A stretch of 36,603 nt of DNA from Tannerellaceae bacterium (GTDB taxonomy: Bacteria; Bacteroidota; Bacteroidia; Bacteroidales; Tannerellaceae), in NCBI GenBank assembly GCA_031271045.1, contig JAISWO010000043.1:1-36603 (forward strand), given 5' to 3'. Shown one piece after another: positions 36,404 to 36,603 of the stretch. Position 1 is the first letter of the stretch; each line of letters opens with the position of its first letter. The notes beneath the pieces are model-generated. The model made no database searches, was not told the DNA's origin, and saw nothing but the letters and a program-made list of their open reading frames with translations. A program made the translations under genes and the position numbers.

Positions 36404-36603
36404 ATGGAACAAACAAAAAAATTATTAGAACTAATCAGCATTATCAGCAAGAAAAATACTGAAATGCTGGACGTCACAGGTGTACGATTCAATATATTCC
36501 GAGTTTGTGGCGTAAATCGTGATGAAAATAAACATTCCAACATTCTTGCCGAATTTCTTAATCCTGCCGGCAGTCACGGTTTGAACTCAAAATTACTTGA
36601 GTG
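36404..36603 (+). CDS. PD-(D/E)XK nuclease-family protein, partial
   Basis: The first 66 codons of a gene that runs off the window. The N terminus MEQTKKLLELISIISKKN is helical, and the next segment FNIFRVCGVNRDENKHSNIL with EFLNPAGSHG matches the N-terminal motif of the PDDEXK_4 family (usually ENRHSxxLAxLLxPxGxHG). That motif contributes to the nuclease fold. Such genes often lie in defence or mobile islands; the catalytic region is not in the window. Confidence 0.6.
   Translation, partial: MEQTKKLLELISIISKKNTEMLDVTGVRFNIFRVCGVNRDENKHSNILAEFLNPAGSHGLNSKLLE

Overview
The window looks like a chromosomal segment of a Bacteroidales bacterium. A Porphyromonadaceae/Tannerellaceae-like member with a mid-range GC content is my guess; the genus is not resolved. 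Reasons: many intergenic regions carry the Bacteroidetes -7 promoter element TAnnTTTG (for example ahead of tRNA-Gly, both AraC genes, pyrE, the Gfo/Idh gene and the topoisomerase gene), obvious Shine-Dalgarno sites are rare, and the gene content is typical of the order (FloA/NfeD pair, DUF4294, PorT-like barrels, large GH2 beta-galactosidase, TonB receptor, pyrE-SRPBCC-argH cluster).

Layout. 0.1-5.5 kb: a haem-motif lipoprotein with beta-propeller repeats, converging on a minus-strand run nfeD-floA-nucleoside phosphorylase, then a TPR/PD40 protein. 5.5-8.5 kb: a long-hairpin RNA that resembles 6S RNA, followed by a tightly coupled operon of two micro-proteins, an ABC ATPase, its membrane partner, a YtrA-type GntR regulator and an anchored small protein. 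8.6-11.9 kb: GH2 beta-galactosidase. 12.0-18.4 kb, all minus strand except one gene: an unnamed family protein behind a 21-bp repeat array, an outer-membrane barrel coupled to a membrane acyltransferase, DUF4294 (+), a SpoU methyltransferase and two tandem AraC paralogues with duplicated promoters. 18.5-21.1 kb: a second 21-bp array and a TonB-dependent receptor. 21.2-24.2 kb: tRNA-Gly(GCC), a complete IS3-family element and a wrecked hipBA toxin-antitoxin locus. 24.2-28.1 kb: minus-strand cluster pyrE-SRPBCC-argH-Rieske-like lipoprotein, divergent from a mannonate/fructuronate-type SDR. 28.2-31.7 kb: lipoprotein plus barrel pair, a third 21-bp array, and a Tat-exported Gfo/Idh oxidoreductase. 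31.8-36.6 kb: topoisomerase IV A subunit, DUF3316-like protein, S41 lipoprotein peptidase, and the start of a PD-(D/E)XK-type nuclease gene running off the end.

The most unusual structure is a set of three tandem-repeat arrays (12.8, 18.5 and 29.8 kb). Each has a unit of exactly 21 bp, about two helical turns, repeated 11-13 times in unbroken phase, yet the three unit sequences are unrelated. Two units contain a palindromic core. All three lie in 5' regulatory intergenic DNA. I know of no description of this arrangement; whether it is new needs a search I could not run. The other notable points are the stop-start coupled micro-ORFs ahead of the ABC genes, the microhomology-type deletion in hipA, and a Rieske-like lipoprotein with a C-x-H / C-x-x-C ligand set.
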